Assembly: GCA_964495785.1 (NCBI GenBank) | Contig: CAZBXL010000009.1 | Coordinates: 1 to 64,000, forward strand | From: RFSX01 sp964495785 | Lineage (GTDB): Bacteria; Bacteroidota; Bacteroidia; Chitinophagales; Saprospiraceae | Reading direction: 5' to 3' | DNA: 64,000 nt | Part shown: piece after piece, positions 53,901 to 63,917 of the stretch | Numbering within the stretch: position 1 is the stretch's first letter | Layout: every line of letters starts with the position of its first letter | Made by a program: the position numbers and the translations under genes | The notes under the pieces: generated by a model | What the model was told of the DNA's origin: nothing | The model's database searches: none | What the model saw: only the letters and a program-made list of their open reading frames with translations

Positions 53901-55355
53901 TTGAAAAAATTAAAAGACATACTTCATTCCGTACTTGTCAAAAATCGTAGCGTAAGTTACGATGGACATGTTGCTGGGATAGCGATAGATTCTCGGAAGG
54001 TGATGTCTGGTTATATGTTTATTGCTTATAAGGGTGTCCATCAAGATGGTCATCAGTATATAGCTAAAGCAATAGAAGCCGGATGTACTCATGTAGTTAT
54101 CGAGGACGAAAGCTATATGAGTGAAGGTGATGTAACTTACTATTTAGTAGATGATGCAAGAATGGCGGCAAGCAGAATTGCAGCTAATTTTTATAATCAT
54201 CCATCTAAGAAATTAAAAGTAATCGGTATCACTGGAACCAATGGTAAGACAACGGTGGCAAGTATGCTCTATGAAATGTTGAGAAACTTAGATGTCAATG
54301 CAGGTCTTGTGTCTACGATAGATATCAAGTATGCTGATAAGGTCATCAATGCAGTCCTTACGACACCAGATTCTTTGAGTCTACAAGAGTTGTTCAGTGA
54401 TATGCTTGAGACTGGTGTCACACATGTAGTCATGGAAGTAAGTTCACACTCATTGCATCAGGGCAGAGTAGCAGATATTGATTATGATCTCGCGGTATTT
54501 ACGAATATTACACATGACCATCTTGATTATCATGGCACATTCTCTGAATATATAAAAGCTAAGAAATTGCTTTTTGATAATCTCACTGAAGGTTCTGCTT
54601 GCTTGATTAATCTTGATGATAAGAACGGTGAAGTGATGGCTCAGAATTCTAAAGGAGATAAGTATTCATATGCTCTTAAGAGGCCTGCTAAGTTCAAAGC
54701 TAAAGTGATCTCTAACGAGATAAGTGGATTGCATCTGGATATTAATACAAGAGACGTTTTCTTAAGAATGATAGGAAGGTTTAATGCATACAATGCTTTA
54801 GCAGTCTACGGAAGTGCAGTGATTTTGGGTTTTGATCCAGATGAAGTATTTAGAGTCATGAGTAATCTAAAGAGTGCAGAAGGGAGAATGGACTTTATAC
54901 AAAGTCAGGAAGCGGCTTACACTGCAGTTGTAGATTATGCTCATACGCCAGATGCCTTAGAGAAAGTTTTAGTTACTCTGGCAGATGTAAAAAGAAGCAA
55001 CGCAAAGATCATAACGGTGGTCGGTGCAGGAGGAAATAGAGATAAAGCTAAGCGACCAGAAATGGCGAGAGTAGCATATGAGAAAAGTGATCTCATATTA
55101 TTGACTTCAGATAATCCAAGGGATGAAAATCCAGAAGATATTCTCAATGATATGATCAACGGATTAAGTGAGGAACAAAAGAAGAAAGTTATAAAAATTA
55201 CAGATAGAAAAGAGGCTATAAAGATGGCTTCTATTATGGCCAAGCCAGATGATATAATTCTCATCGCTGGCAAGGGACATGAAAAGTATCAAGAAATCAA
55301 AGGAGAAAAATTTCCATTTGATGATAAGAAGATTATAAGTGCTTTAATGCACTGA
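53901..55355 (+). CDS. murE: UDP-N-acetylmuramoyl-tripeptide synthetase MurE (meso-DAP type)
   Basis: The 484-residue ligase adds the third amino acid to UDP-MurNAc-L-Ala-D-Glu. The ATP loop is GITGTNGKTTVASML, and SDNPRDENPEDIL carries the DNPR motif that marks meso-diaminopimelate specificity. The start is a TTG at 53901: the nearest ATG (53891) ends at once, and a small stem-loop TTATCA/TGATAA lies just upstream. A large hairpin follows the stop. Confidence 0.94.
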   Translation: MKKLKDILHSVLVKNRSVSYDGHVAGIAIDSRKVMSGYMFIAYKGVHQDGHQYIAKAIEAGCTHVVIEDESYMSEGDVTYYLVDDARMAASRIAANFYNHPSKKLKVIGITGTNGKTTVASMLYEMLRNLDVNAGLVSTIDIKYADKVINAVLTTPDSLSLQELFSDMLETGVTHVVMEVSSHSLHQGRVADIDYDLAVFTNITHDHLDYHGTFSEYIKAKKLLFDNLTEGSACLINLDDKNGEVMAQNSKGDKYSYALKRPAKFKAKVISNEISGLHLDINTRDVFLRMIGRFNAYNALAVYGSAVILGFDPDEVFRVMSNLKSAEGRMDFIQSQEAAYTAVVDYAHTPDALEKVLVTLADVKRSNAKIITVVGAGGNRDKAKRPEMARVAYEKSDLILLTSDNPRDENPEDILNDMINGLSEEQKKKVIKITDRKEAIKMASIMAKPDDIILIAGKGHEKYQEIKGEKFPFDDKKIISALMH

Positions 55356-55399
55356 AAGATATATAAGAGTAGGTTCTATTATCATTCTCAGGTTGGTTT

Positions 55400-55462
55400 T
55401 AACAGTTGCAGTAGGGTCATTCGAATAAAGATTTGAATTCCTACTGTACACTGTTATTTTTT
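55400..55462 (+). terminator. Strong terminator-like hairpin between murE and mraY
   Basis: Three stacked stems form one long hairpin: TAACAGT/ACTGTTA, CAGTAGG/CCTACTG and ATTCGAAT/ATTTGAAT (one wobble) around AAAG, with small internal bulges. In total there are 22 bp, followed by TTTTTT at 55457-55462. It ends only 10 bp before the mraY ATG at 55473. It could lower or regulate transcription of the second half of the cluster, or stabilise the upstream mRNA. Confidence 0.6.
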
Positions 55463-55472
55463 AAAAAAAATC

Positions 55473-56723
55473 ATGCTGTATTATTTATTCGAGTTTTTAG
55501 AAAATCAAGGTTTTGCAGGAGCAAGCCTCTTTCAATATATAAGTTTTAGATCTGGTTTAGCCATTATCTTATCGCTTTTGATAAGCTTACTTTTTGGTAA
55601 CAAGATCATAAGTTCTTTGAAAAAACTGCAAATAGGAGAGACCGTCAGAGATCTCGGTTTGTCAGGTCAGATAGAAAAAGAAGGTACACCTACTATGGGT
55701 GGCTTACTTATATTAGTGGCAATTATCATACCGACTTTATTACTTTCAGATTTATCTAATGTCTATTCTCAGCTGATGATTTTGACATCAGTCTGGTTAT
55801 GCCTTATTGGTTTCGTAGATGATTACATTAAGGTATTCAAGAAAGATAAAAAAGGTCTTCACGGACGATTTAAAATTTTTGGTCAAGTTGTTTTAGGGCT
55901 CATCGTTGGTCTGGTAATGTTGTTACATCATGATGTTGTTGTAAGAGTTCCAGTGGAAGTGGCACAGTCACAAAATTGGGAAATAACAACCGTTATAGAT
56001 CAGAAAATAGAGCAATGGAATCGAGAGCCTCAGAATGTCAAGATGGCTTATGCCAGAGCACCGATAACTAATCTTCCATTTATAAAAAATAACGAATTAG
56101 ATTATTCTGTTTTCGTCGGAGGACATAAGATTCTATTAGGAATATTTTATGTGTTATTGATCATATTTATCATCACGGCTGTCTCTAATGGGGCTAACCT
56201 CACGGATGGATTAGATGGATTATTGACGGGAGTATCAGCTATCATTGGTGCCGCTTTAGGCATTCTCGCTTATGTATCAAGTAATGTAATAATAGCCGAT
56301 TACCTTAATATAATCTATATACCACACACAGAAGAGTTAGTAATTTTTGCTGCGTGCTTCTTGGGTGCTTGTATCGGATTCCTCTGGTATAATTCGCATC
56401 CGGCATCTATATTCATGGGAGACTCCGGTAGTCTTATGATCGGAGGTATTATTGCTGTTTTTGCAATACTTATTAGAAAAGAATTATTGATTCCTATCAT
56501 GTGTGGAGTGATTCTCATGGAGACACTCTCAGTAACTATGCAAGTCTCATATTTTAAATACACTAAGAGAAAATATGGTGAAGGTAGACGGATTTTTTTA
56601 ATGTCCCCCTTACACCATCATTATCAGAAAAAAGGAATTCATGAGACTAAGATAGTTGTTCGATTTTGGATTGTGTCTATACTACTTGCAGTGCTAACCA
56701 TCATCACACTTAAAGTAAGGTAA
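55473..56723 (+). CDS. mraY: Phospho-N-acetylmuramoyl-pentapeptide-transferase MraY
   Basis: The 416-residue membrane enzyme with ~10-11 helices makes lipid I by moving phospho-MurNAc-pentapeptide to undecaprenyl phosphate. Conserved motifs are KEGTPTMGG, FVDDYIKVFKKDKKGL (catalytic DD), GANLTDGLDGLL and SHPASIFMGDSGS, plus PLHHHYQKKG near the end. A ~60-residue periplasmic insert after helix 4 is usual for Bacteroidota. murD starts 1 bp after its stop. Confidence 0.95.
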   Translation: MLYYLFEFLENQGFAGASLFQYISFRSGLAIILSLLISLLFGNKIISSLKKLQIGETVRDLGLSGQIEKEGTPTMGGLLILVAIIIPTLLLSDLSNVYSQLMILTSVWLCLIGFVDDYIKVFKKDKKGLHGRFKIFGQVVLGLIVGLVMLLHHDVVVRVPVEVAQSQNWEITTVIDQKIEQWNREPQNVKMAYARAPITNLPFIKNNELDYSVFVGGHKILLGIFYVLLIIFIITAVSNGANLTDGLDGLLTGVSAIIGAALGILAYVSSNVIIADYLNIIYIPHTEELVIFAACFLGACIGFLWYNSHPASIFMGDSGSLMIGGIIAVFAILIRKELLIPIMCGVILMETLSVTMQVSYFKYTKRKYGEGRRIFLMSPLHHHYQKKGIHETKIVVRFWIVSILLAVLTIITLKVR

Positions 56724-56724
56724 G

Positions 56725-58035
56725 GTGCAGGCGGTTAGTGTATTAGGAGGAGGAGAGAGTGGAGTAGGTGCTGCATTGTTAGCACAATTAAAAGGATATA
56801 AAGTTTTTGTTTCTGATTACGGTTCTATATCAGATAAGTATAAATCAGAATTAATAAAGAATAAAATTCCCTTTGAAGAAAGGGGACATAGTTTTGAAAA
56901 AATAGTTGAGTCAGACTTGGTCATTAAGAGTCCAGGTATTCCAGATGATTCAGCATTGATTAAGAAATTAATCGCTGCTGGACTGAGGCCAGTTTCTGAA
57001 ATTGAATTCGCCTCACAGTTCTATGACGGTCAAGTTATCTCAGTTACCGGTAGCAACGGGAAGTCTACGACGGTGAGTCTGATCTTTCATCTGATGCATA
57101 CTGCAGGATTATCTGTAGGCTTGGGTGGTAATATAGGCTATGCTTTTTCGAGGCTATTAATTGAAGATATAGGTTATGATTATATCGTCTTGGAGTTGAG
57201 CAGTTTTCAATTAGATAATGTTTATGACTTCCGTACAGATATCGGAGTGCTATTAAATATAACTGCTGATCACTTAGATCGATATGAAAATGATATAAAT
57301 AAGTATGCAGCAGCAAAATGGAGATTGATAGAGAGAGTAAGAGATGGAGGTGTTATTCTCTTAAATAAAGAAGATGTTTTAACTCAAAGGTTGTTAGCGG
57401 AGAATCCTACTAAGGAACAATTAATACAGATATCAGCTAAGAATCCAGTTCAGTCATTAACAAAGGTTAATGGTGATTTTTTTGAAATAAATCTATTAGG
57501 CAAGCATAACTTGTTCAATGCAGCCGTCGCCAAAGAAGTAGCGGTAATATTGGGTATTCCAGAAGGTAATATTCAAAAAGGCTTACTTAGTTTTAATGCA
57601 TTAGAACATAGGTTAGAGAAAGTGGCTGTGATAGAAAGCGTGACATATATCAATGATAGCAAGGCAACTAATGTAGATGCTGTTATGTATGCTTTGTCTG
57701 CTGTCGAAATGCCTATCATATGGATAGCTGGCGGAACAGATAAGGGCAATGATTATACAGAATTAGTGAGCCTTGTTGAGGGTCGTGTAAAGATTCTTGT
57801 ATGTCTTGGACTCGATTGCGAAAAATTGAAAGCGTCATTTGATAAAGTGATTCCAGAGATATTAGAAACACGATCAATGAGTGAAGCAGTCAAGATAGCG
57901 AAGGAGAAAAGTGATAAAGGTGATGTGGTTTTGTTGTCTCCAGCTTGTGCAAGTTTTGATTTATTTGATAATTATGTTCATAGAGGTAGCGAATTTAAAA
58001 AAGAGGTATTCAAAATAGAAAGTGGTATTTTTTAA
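56725..58035 (+). CDS. murD: UDP-N-acetylmuramoylalanine--D-glutamate ligase MurD
   Basis: The 436-residue ligase has an N-terminal Rossmann-like start (VSVLGGGESGVGAALLA), the ATP loop VTGSNGKSTTVSLI, DHLDRY and YINDSKATNVDAV, and C-terminal LLSPACASFDLFDNYVHRG. It starts with GTG at 56725, 1 bp after the mraY stop, and overlaps ftsW by 14 bp. Confidence 0.95.
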   Translation: MQAVSVLGGGESGVGAALLAQLKGYKVFVSDYGSISDKYKSELIKNKIPFEERGHSFEKIVESDLVIKSPGIPDDSALIKKLIAAGLRPVSEIEFASQFYDGQVISVTGSNGKSTTVSLIFHLMHTAGLSVGLGGNIGYAFSRLLIEDIGYDYIVLELSSFQLDNVYDFRTDIGVLLNITADHLDRYENDINKYAAAKWRLIERVRDGGVILLNKEDVLTQRLLAENPTKEQLIQISAKNPVQSLTKVNGDFFEINLLGKHNLFNAAVAKEVAVILGIPEGNIQKGLLSFNALEHRLEKVAVIESVTYINDSKATNVDAVMYALSAVEMPIIWIAGGTDKGNDYTELVSLVEGRVKILVCLGLDCEKLKASFDKVIPEILETRSMSEAVKIAKEKSDKGDVVLLSPACASFDLFDNYVHRGSEFKKEVFKIESGIF

Positions 58036-59260
58036 TAACATATACGATAAGTTAAGAGGAGATAAAGTCATCTGGTTTTCAGTGATTTTATTATGTATAT
58101 GCTCCTTGTTAGCAGTCTATAGTGCTGTAGGTCAAGAGGCGTATGCTAAGAGGGGAGGTAATACAGAATACTATCTGATTAAGCAATTTGTTCTATTGAG
58201 TGTAGGATTAGCGTTCATGTATTTTTCTTACAGATTTAATTATATGTCCTACTCTAAGATAGCGCCACTTTTGCTTTTGGTATCGATACCTATGCTGATG
58301 TTTACTTTAGGTTTTGGTACAGATTTAAATGATGCGAAGAGATGGATAAAAATTCCAATAATTAATCAATCATTTCAGACGTCAGATTTTGCTAAGTTGG
58401 CTTTGATCATTTTTATTTCGAGATCTATAGCTAAGAAGCAAGATGTTATAAAGGATTTTAAAAGTGCATTTGTTCCACTAATAATACCTGTCGTCGTCGT
58501 GTGTGTATTGATAGCACCAGCAGATTTGAGTACTGCTGCATTATTGTTTGTGACTTGCATTTTAATGATGATAATAGGAAGAGTATCCTTGAAGTATGTG
58601 GTACTACTTTCATTGATAGGTGTAGGAGCATTATCACTTCTTGTTTTGTTGGGCACCGTTTTTCCTGACTTTATAAGAGTAGATACATGGATGTCAAGAA
58701 TTAGTGATTTCTTATTTAATACTGGAGATCAATGGCAGGTAGGACAATCAAAAATTGCAATAGCTAATGGAGGCGTATTAGGTGTAGGTCCTGGTGCAAG
58801 TATGCAACGTAATTTTCTACCTCTTCCTTATGCGGATTTTATATATGCGATCATCTGTGAGGAATATGGATTATTAGGAGCTGGAGCGATCATCGCTTTA
58901 TACCTGATATTACTTTACAGATGTATCAAGATGATAACAAGATGTCCTAAGACTTTTGGGTCTATTCTCGCGATAGGTTTATGTCTGAGTGTAGTGATAC
59001 AAGCATTTGCAAACATGGCCGTATCAGTTAACTTATTACCAGTCACAGGATTGACATTGCCACTGATAAGTATGGGAGGTACATCCATATTGTTTACCTG
59101 TGTGTCATTAGGTATCATATTGAGTGTGAGCAAGTATGTAGAAGAATATAGTGCTACTGAGATTATGGAAGTGGAGTTGTCAGTAGATCCAGAAGTAAAT
59201 TATAATACAGATAATAATATAGGTCCGAGAGGGAGAATGAATTATGAAAATTATTATTAG
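58022..59260 (+). CDS. ftsW: SEDS glycosyltransferase FtsW
   Basis: This 412-residue ten-helix SEDS protein polymerises septal glycan with FtsI. It has the core motif GFGTDLNDAKRWIKIP in loop 2 and GGVLGVGPGASMQRNFLPLP with ADFIYAIICEEYGLLGAG in the large loop. It starts with GTG at 58022 inside the end of murD and overlaps murG by 17 bp, so three genes are translationally linked. Confidence 0.93.
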   Translation: MVFFNNIYDKLRGDKVIWFSVILLCICSLLAVYSAVGQEAYAKRGGNTEYYLIKQFVLLSVGLAFMYFSYRFNYMSYSKIAPLLLLVSIPMLMFTLGFGTDLNDAKRWIKIPIINQSFQTSDFAKLALIIFISRSIAKKQDVIKDFKSAFVPLIIPVVVVCVLIAPADLSTAALLFVTCILMMIIGRVSLKYVVLLSLIGVGALSLLVLLGTVFPDFIRVDTWMSRISDFLFNTGDQWQVGQSKIAIANGGVLGVGPGASMQRNFLPLPYADFIYAIICEEYGLLGAGAIIALYLILLYRCIKMITRCPKTFGSILAIGLCLSVVIQAFANMAVSVNLLPVTGLTLPLISMGGTSILFTCVSLGIILSVSKYVEEYSATEIMEVELSVDPEVNYNTDNNIGPRGRMNYENYY

Positions 59261-60335
59261 TGGTGGAGGAACAGGAGGGCATGTCTACCCTGCAATTGCT
59301 ATAGCTGATGAGCTAAAGAAAAGAGGAGTAGAAGATATATTATTTGTAGGTGCTGAAGGAAAATTGGAGATGGAAAAAGTGCCGCTAAGTGGATACCCGA
59401 TAGAGGGTCTCAAGATTAGCGGTTTTCATAGACAGCGAAAATGGAGAAATTATTCTTTTCTATTTAAGTTGATAACAAGCCTTGCAAAGGCACGAAAGAT
59501 CATTGACAAGTTTAAGCCCGACGTTGTAATAGGTGTGGGAGGATATGCAAGTGGACCTGTTCTTAATGCGGCCCAGAGAAGAAATATCCCAACACTTATA
59601 CAAGAGCAAAATTCTTATCCTGGCGTCACAAATAAATTATTAGCAAAAAAAGCTCATAGAATTTGTGTTGCTTATAATAGAATGGAAAAGTTTTTTGATG
59701 CTAATAAAATTATGATTACTGGTAATCCAGTAAGGAAAGATTTGATGCACATAGACAACCTTCGAATTGAAGCCTTAAGCTATTTCGGCTTGGATCAAAA
59801 TAAGAAAACGATACTCATATTTGGAGGAAGTCTTGGTGCACGGTCTATAAATAATGCAGTAGAAGCTCAACTCGATCTGATCAAAGGATTAGAAGATGTT
59901 CAGTTTCTGTGGCAGGTAGGTAAGATTTATATAGATCAATATTCTGATAGCAATATTGCAAGATTAGATCATGTGCACGTCCTTCCGTTTATTGATAGAA
60001 TGGATTTAGCATATAGTTGTGCCGATGTGGTTGTATGTAGAGCAGGTGCTCTTACGATATCAGAATTGTGTATAACTGGAAGACCTTGTGTGCTGGTGCC
60101 TTCGCCCAATGTAGCTGAAGATCACCAAACTAAGAATGCAGAAGCACTCACAAAAGAAGGTGCAGCATTATTAGTCAGCGATAAGAATGCTGATCAGGAT
60201 ATGATCATAAAAGCCGTCGAGCTTATAAATGATAAAAGAACTCAAGAAAGCTTGAGTCAGAATTTAAAGAGATTGGCGATGCCACAATCAAGTGAAGTCA
60301 TCGTCGACGAAATATTGAAGTTAGGTAGTAAATGA
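59244..60335 (+). CDS. murG: UDP-GlcNAc:lipid I GlcNAc transferase MurG
   Basis: The 363-residue GT28 enzyme makes lipid II. Marks are the N-terminal GGGTGGHVYPAIAIADEL, GVGGYASGPVLNAA, EQNSYPGVTN and FGGSLGARSINNAV. It overlaps ftsW by 17 bp and murC by 4 bp. The length is normal. Confidence 0.95.
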   Translation: MKIIISGGGTGGHVYPAIAIADELKKRGVEDILFVGAEGKLEMEKVPLSGYPIEGLKISGFHRQRKWRNYSFLFKLITSLAKARKIIDKFKPDVVIGVGGYASGPVLNAAQRRNIPTLIQEQNSYPGVTNKLLAKKAHRICVAYNRMEKFFDANKIMITGNPVRKDLMHIDNLRIEALSYFGLDQNKKTILIFGGSLGARSINNAVEAQLDLIKGLEDVQFLWQVGKIYIDQYSDSNIARLDHVHVLPFIDRMDLAYSCADVVVCRAGALTISELCITGRPCVLVPSPNVAEDHQTKNAEALTKEGAALLVSDKNADQDMIIKAVELINDKRTQESLSQNLKRLAMPQSSEVIVDEILKLGSK

Positions 60336-61702
60336 ATTTATCCTCAATAAGAAAATTATATTTCCTTGGAATAGGAGGCATTGGCATGAGTGCTGTTGCA
60401 AGATATTTTCTAAATGAAGGAGTCAAAATATTCGGTTATGATATAGCCGAAACAAGTCTCACCAAAAAGTTGGTAGAGGAAGGGATGGATATCCATTATG
60501 ATATTGATGTAAATAAAATTCCTGATGATATAGATGCAGTTGTTATGACACCTGCCATTCCAAGTCATCACGCAGAATTAATTGAGATCAGGAAAAGAGG
60601 ATATCCAATATATAAAAGAGCTGAAGTGTTGGGTCTATTGAGTCAAGCTAAGACAACGATCGCTATAGCTGGCACTCATGGTAAGACAACAACAAGTTCT
60701 ATTATCGCCCATGTATTGAAATATTGTGGATTAGATATAACGGCATTTCTTGGTGGAATACTGGCTGAGCAAAAATCTAATTTTATCAAAGGTCATTCTG
60801 ATATAGTTGTATTAGAAGCAGATGAATATGATAGGTCTTTTTTACACTTACATCCTCATACGCTTGCTGTGCTCTCTATGGATGCAGATCATCTTGATAT
60901 CTACGAGACTGTAGAGAACATGTATGCTGCTTATGAGCAATTGTGTAGGCAGATACAGAAAGGTGGATCATTGATCATTGATAAAAATTTGTTAGATCAT
61001 TTTTCTGAATCTTTTTCAGAGGATTTAGAAAAATCAAATATCAAGATCATTGATACTGCAGCAGATTTTGATTTTGAAAATGTGAGGGTAGAAGGTAGCA
61101 AATACAAATTTGATTACAGAAGTCCTGCTCATCAGATAGATGATGTAGTCACTCAACTGCCAGGAGTACATAATGTGTCCAATACTGCAGTGGCAGTAAG
61201 GGTAGCACTAGACTACTTACAAGAATCGAATTTGATAAAAGAATCTCTATACAATTTTAGAGGAATCAAAAGAAGATTTGAGATTGTACACGATGAGAGT
61301 AAAGTCTTGGTTGATGATTATGCTCATCATCCAGAAGAATTAAAGTATGCTGTCAGTACGATTAATGAGTTGTATCCAGAGAGTAAGGTATTGGGGATTT
61401 TTCAACCTCACTTATACTCAAGGACTCAGGAGTTTTATAGAGAGTTTGCAGATGAATTAAAGCACTTGGATAATGTGATTGTGATGCCTATATATCCTGC
61501 ACGAGAGGAACCTATAGAAGGTGTACGCTCTGAGATAATTTATAATTTAATCCCAATAGATAATAAGTGGATAGTAAATAATGGACAAGAGATGCTCGAG
61601 AAAATAAAAGAAGTAAATGCTGAAGTTGTCATGACGATAGGTGCAGCAGATTTAGATAAATATCACATTGATATAATTAAAATTTTAAAAGAAAGTAAAT
61701 AA
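60332..61702 (+). CDS. murC: UDP-N-acetylmuramate--L-alanine ligase MurC
   Basis: The 456-residue enzyme attaches L-alanine to UDP-MurNAc. It has LGIGGIGMSAVARYFLNEG at the start, the ATP loop AGTHGKTTTSSII, EADEYDRSFLHL and DDYAHHPEELKYAV. It overlaps murG by 4 bp and precedes ftsQ by 6 bp. Confidence 0.95.
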   Translation: MNLSSIRKLYFLGIGGIGMSAVARYFLNEGVKIFGYDIAETSLTKKLVEEGMDIHYDIDVNKIPDDIDAVVMTPAIPSHHAELIEIRKRGYPIYKRAEVLGLLSQAKTTIAIAGTHGKTTTSSIIAHVLKYCGLDITAFLGGILAEQKSNFIKGHSDIVVLEADEYDRSFLHLHPHTLAVLSMDADHLDIYETVENMYAAYEQLCRQIQKGGSLIIDKNLLDHFSESFSEDLEKSNIKIIDTAADFDFENVRVEGSKYKFDYRSPAHQIDDVVTQLPGVHNVSNTAVAVRVALDYLQESNLIKESLYNFRGIKRRFEIVHDESKVLVDDYAHHPEELKYAVSTINELYPESKVLGIFQPHLYSRTQEFYREFADELKHLDNVIVMPIYPAREEPIEGVRSEIIYNLIPIDNKWIVNNGQEMLEKIKEVNAEVVMTIGAADLDKYHIDIIKILKESK

Positions 61703-61708
61703 AGGATT

Positions 61709-62491
61709 TTGACAAGAAGAAGAACTCAAAATAATGTCACTATAAGTTATACTAAGCTTGCCATAGTAGGTTTGTTGGTCTTCTTTCTTGGATATGCAAT
61801 CGTTCAAAGATTAAATAGTCAGTTATCTGATGTCACAATTGAAATAACTAAATCTCCTGATAAGAAATATTTGCTTTCTAAAAAAGATATCAGAGACAAA
61901 TTGAAATTAGAATTAGGATACGATATCTCATTATCTAATTTAGGGCAGTTGGATTTATACTATTTGGAGTCGTTTTTAGATAATGATGATAGAATTAATA
62001 AATCCAATCTATACATCGATAAGCATAACAGATTGCACATAGAGGTGGAGCAGCGCAGACCTATAGTAAGAATACAAGTGTCTGGAGCCAGGGATTTCTA
62101 CCTCGATTATAATGGAGATAGAATTCCCGTAACGGAGACATTTAGAGTGCCTGTAGTGACAGGACATGTGGATGGTTACACAAGTAATTATAAATCGCAG
62201 AAGAATAATAACCTGAAAGACATATGGGAGCTGTCACAAAGAATATATGATAATGATTTTCTTAGGGTCTTAGTAGAGCAGATTGATATGAATGCGAAAG
62301 GTGATATGACTATAGTGCCTAAGTTTCCACAAAGTAAAATTGTTGTAGGAGATGCATTGGATCTGGATGGCAAGCTCAGTAGAATTACTGACTACTATAA
62401 AGGCCTTAAGCAGGTAGGATTTATAAAAGATAAAAATGAAGTAGATGTCCAGTTTGAAGGACAAGTCATAAGACGAGAGTCACAATCTTAA
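61709..62491 (+). CDS. ftsQ: Cell division protein FtsQ
   Basis: The 260-residue bitopic protein has a short basic cytoplasmic start, one membrane segment (LAIVGLLVFFLGYAIV, residues ~17-33), then a POTRA-like region (KKYLLSKKDIRDKL) and a beta domain with EVEQRRPIVRIQ and FYLDYNGDRIPVTE. Position before ftsA agrees. The start is a TTG at 61709. Confidence 0.88.
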   Translation: MTRRRTQNNVTISYTKLAIVGLLVFFLGYAIVQRLNSQLSDVTIEITKSPDKKYLLSKKDIRDKLKLELGYDISLSNLGQLDLYYLESFLDNDDRINKSNLYIDKHNRLHIEVEQRRPIVRIQVSGARDFYLDYNGDRIPVTETFRVPVVTGHVDGYTSNYKSQKNNNLKDIWELSQRIYDNDFLRVLVEQIDMNAKGDMTIVPKFPQSKIVVGDALDLDGKLSRITDYYKGLKQVGFIKDKNEVDVQFEGQVIRRESQS

Positions 62492-62526
62492 TAACCGATT
62501 TTGTTAATTTTTTTAAAACTCATTTT

Positions 62527-63879
62527 ATGAATAACGAGCAGTTCAAGTCTAAAATTGATAGGAGGCAACTCGCTATTGCCTTAGATATAGGTACGACAAA
62601 AGTCTGCGCAATAGCAGGTATTAAAAACGAGTACGATAAAATAGAAGTCTTAGGTGTCGGGACGGTAAAGTCAGAAGGCGTATCTCGAGGTGTTGTCTCT
62701 AATATTGACAAAACAGTCAGAGCTATAAATGAAGCTATTCAGATCGCTCAAAAAAACTCAAAGTCAAAATTCGGAAGAGTCCATGTAGGTATAGCTGGAC
62801 AACATATTAAGAGTATACATCATCATGGTCTTCTCGTCAGAAACGAGCCAGAAAGTGAAATATCAGAAGCTGATGTTAATAAATTAATCAGCGATATGTA
62901 TAAGCTTGTTCTCCCACCAGGTGATAAGATACTACATGTTTTTCCACAAGAATTTACTGTAGATGATGAGTCTAATATTGTAGATCCTATAGGAATGTCT
63001 GGTGTCAGATTAGAAGCTAATTTTCATATCATAACAGGTCAGATATCTGCATCACGTAACATCATGAGATGTGTAGAGAAAGTAGGATTAGATGTAGCTG
63101 ATATTACATTAGAGCCTATCGCATCTTCTAAGGCAGCATTGACTTACGAAGAAAAAGAAGCTGGTGTAGCATTAGTAGATATAGGAGGTGGTACTACCGA
63201 TATAACAATATTTAAAGACGGTATTATTCGTCATACATCAGTCATACCTTTTGGAGGTAATGTCATTACCAATGATATAAAAGAAGGCTGTACCGTGATG
63301 AAAGATCAGGCAGAAAAACTAAAAACTAAATTTGGTTCTGCATTATCTGATGAGATCATTGATAATAGAATTATAACTATCCCAGGATTTAAAGGAAGAG
63401 ATTATAAGGAAATATCAGAGAAAAACTTAGCTAAAATCATAGAGGCAAGAATCAGAGAAATCTTTGATTATGTTCTATGGGAAATTAAGAGATCAGGATT
63501 TGAAAACAAATTGATCGCAGGTATAGTCCTAACTGGTGGTGGTTCTTTATTAAAAGACATTGATCTATTATCAGAGTATCACACAGGCTTAAGTACGCGT
63601 ATCGGGAAGCCTATTGAATTATTAGCTCATGGGTATTCTACTCAGATTGCAAGTCCTATCTATTCTACAGCTGTCGGTTTATTAGCGATAGCTATTGATA
63701 ACCTTAAGTATAGTACGCAGGAAGTTTTTGATATAGTAGAAGAGGATGATGATGTCACTCCTACGGATAAGATAGAGAATGAAAGAGAAAGAGAAGAAGC
63801 GAAAAAAAATAAATGGATGAGTAGATTTTTTACTTATACGAGAGACTTCTTTGAAGCGACTCCCGATTCAGAATTTTAA
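62527..63879 (+). CDS. ftsA: Cell division protein FtsA
   Basis: This 450-residue actin-like ATPase tethers FtsZ to the membrane. The phosphate-1 loop is LDIGTTKVCAIAG, phosphate-2 is VDIGGGTTDITIFKDG, and adenosine VLTGGGSLLKDIDLL. The C-terminal tail NKWMSRFFTYTRDFFE is an amphipathic membrane-targeting helix preceded by a charged, acidic linker (~residues 405-430). Confidence 0.95.
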   Translation: MNNEQFKSKIDRRQLAIALDIGTTKVCAIAGIKNEYDKIEVLGVGTVKSEGVSRGVVSNIDKTVRAINEAIQIAQKNSKSKFGRVHVGIAGQHIKSIHHHGLLVRNEPESEISEADVNKLISDMYKLVLPPGDKILHVFPQEFTVDDESNIVDPIGMSGVRLEANFHIITGQISASRNIMRCVEKVGLDVADITLEPIASSKAALTYEEKEAGVALVDIGGGTTDITIFKDGIIRHTSVIPFGGNVITNDIKEGCTVMKDQAEKLKTKFGSALSDEIIDNRIITIPGFKGRDYKEISEKNLAKIIEARIREIFDYVLWEIKRSGFENKLIAGIVLTGGGSLLKDIDLLSEYHTGLSTRIGKPIELLAHGYSTQIASPIYSTAVGLLAIAIDNLKYSTQEVFDIVEEDDDVTPTDKIENEREREEAKKNKWMSRFFTYTRDFFEATPDSEF

Positions 63880-63917
63880 TAGTATATAATTTAAGAAAAT
63901 CAATAAATTCTAAGCAT

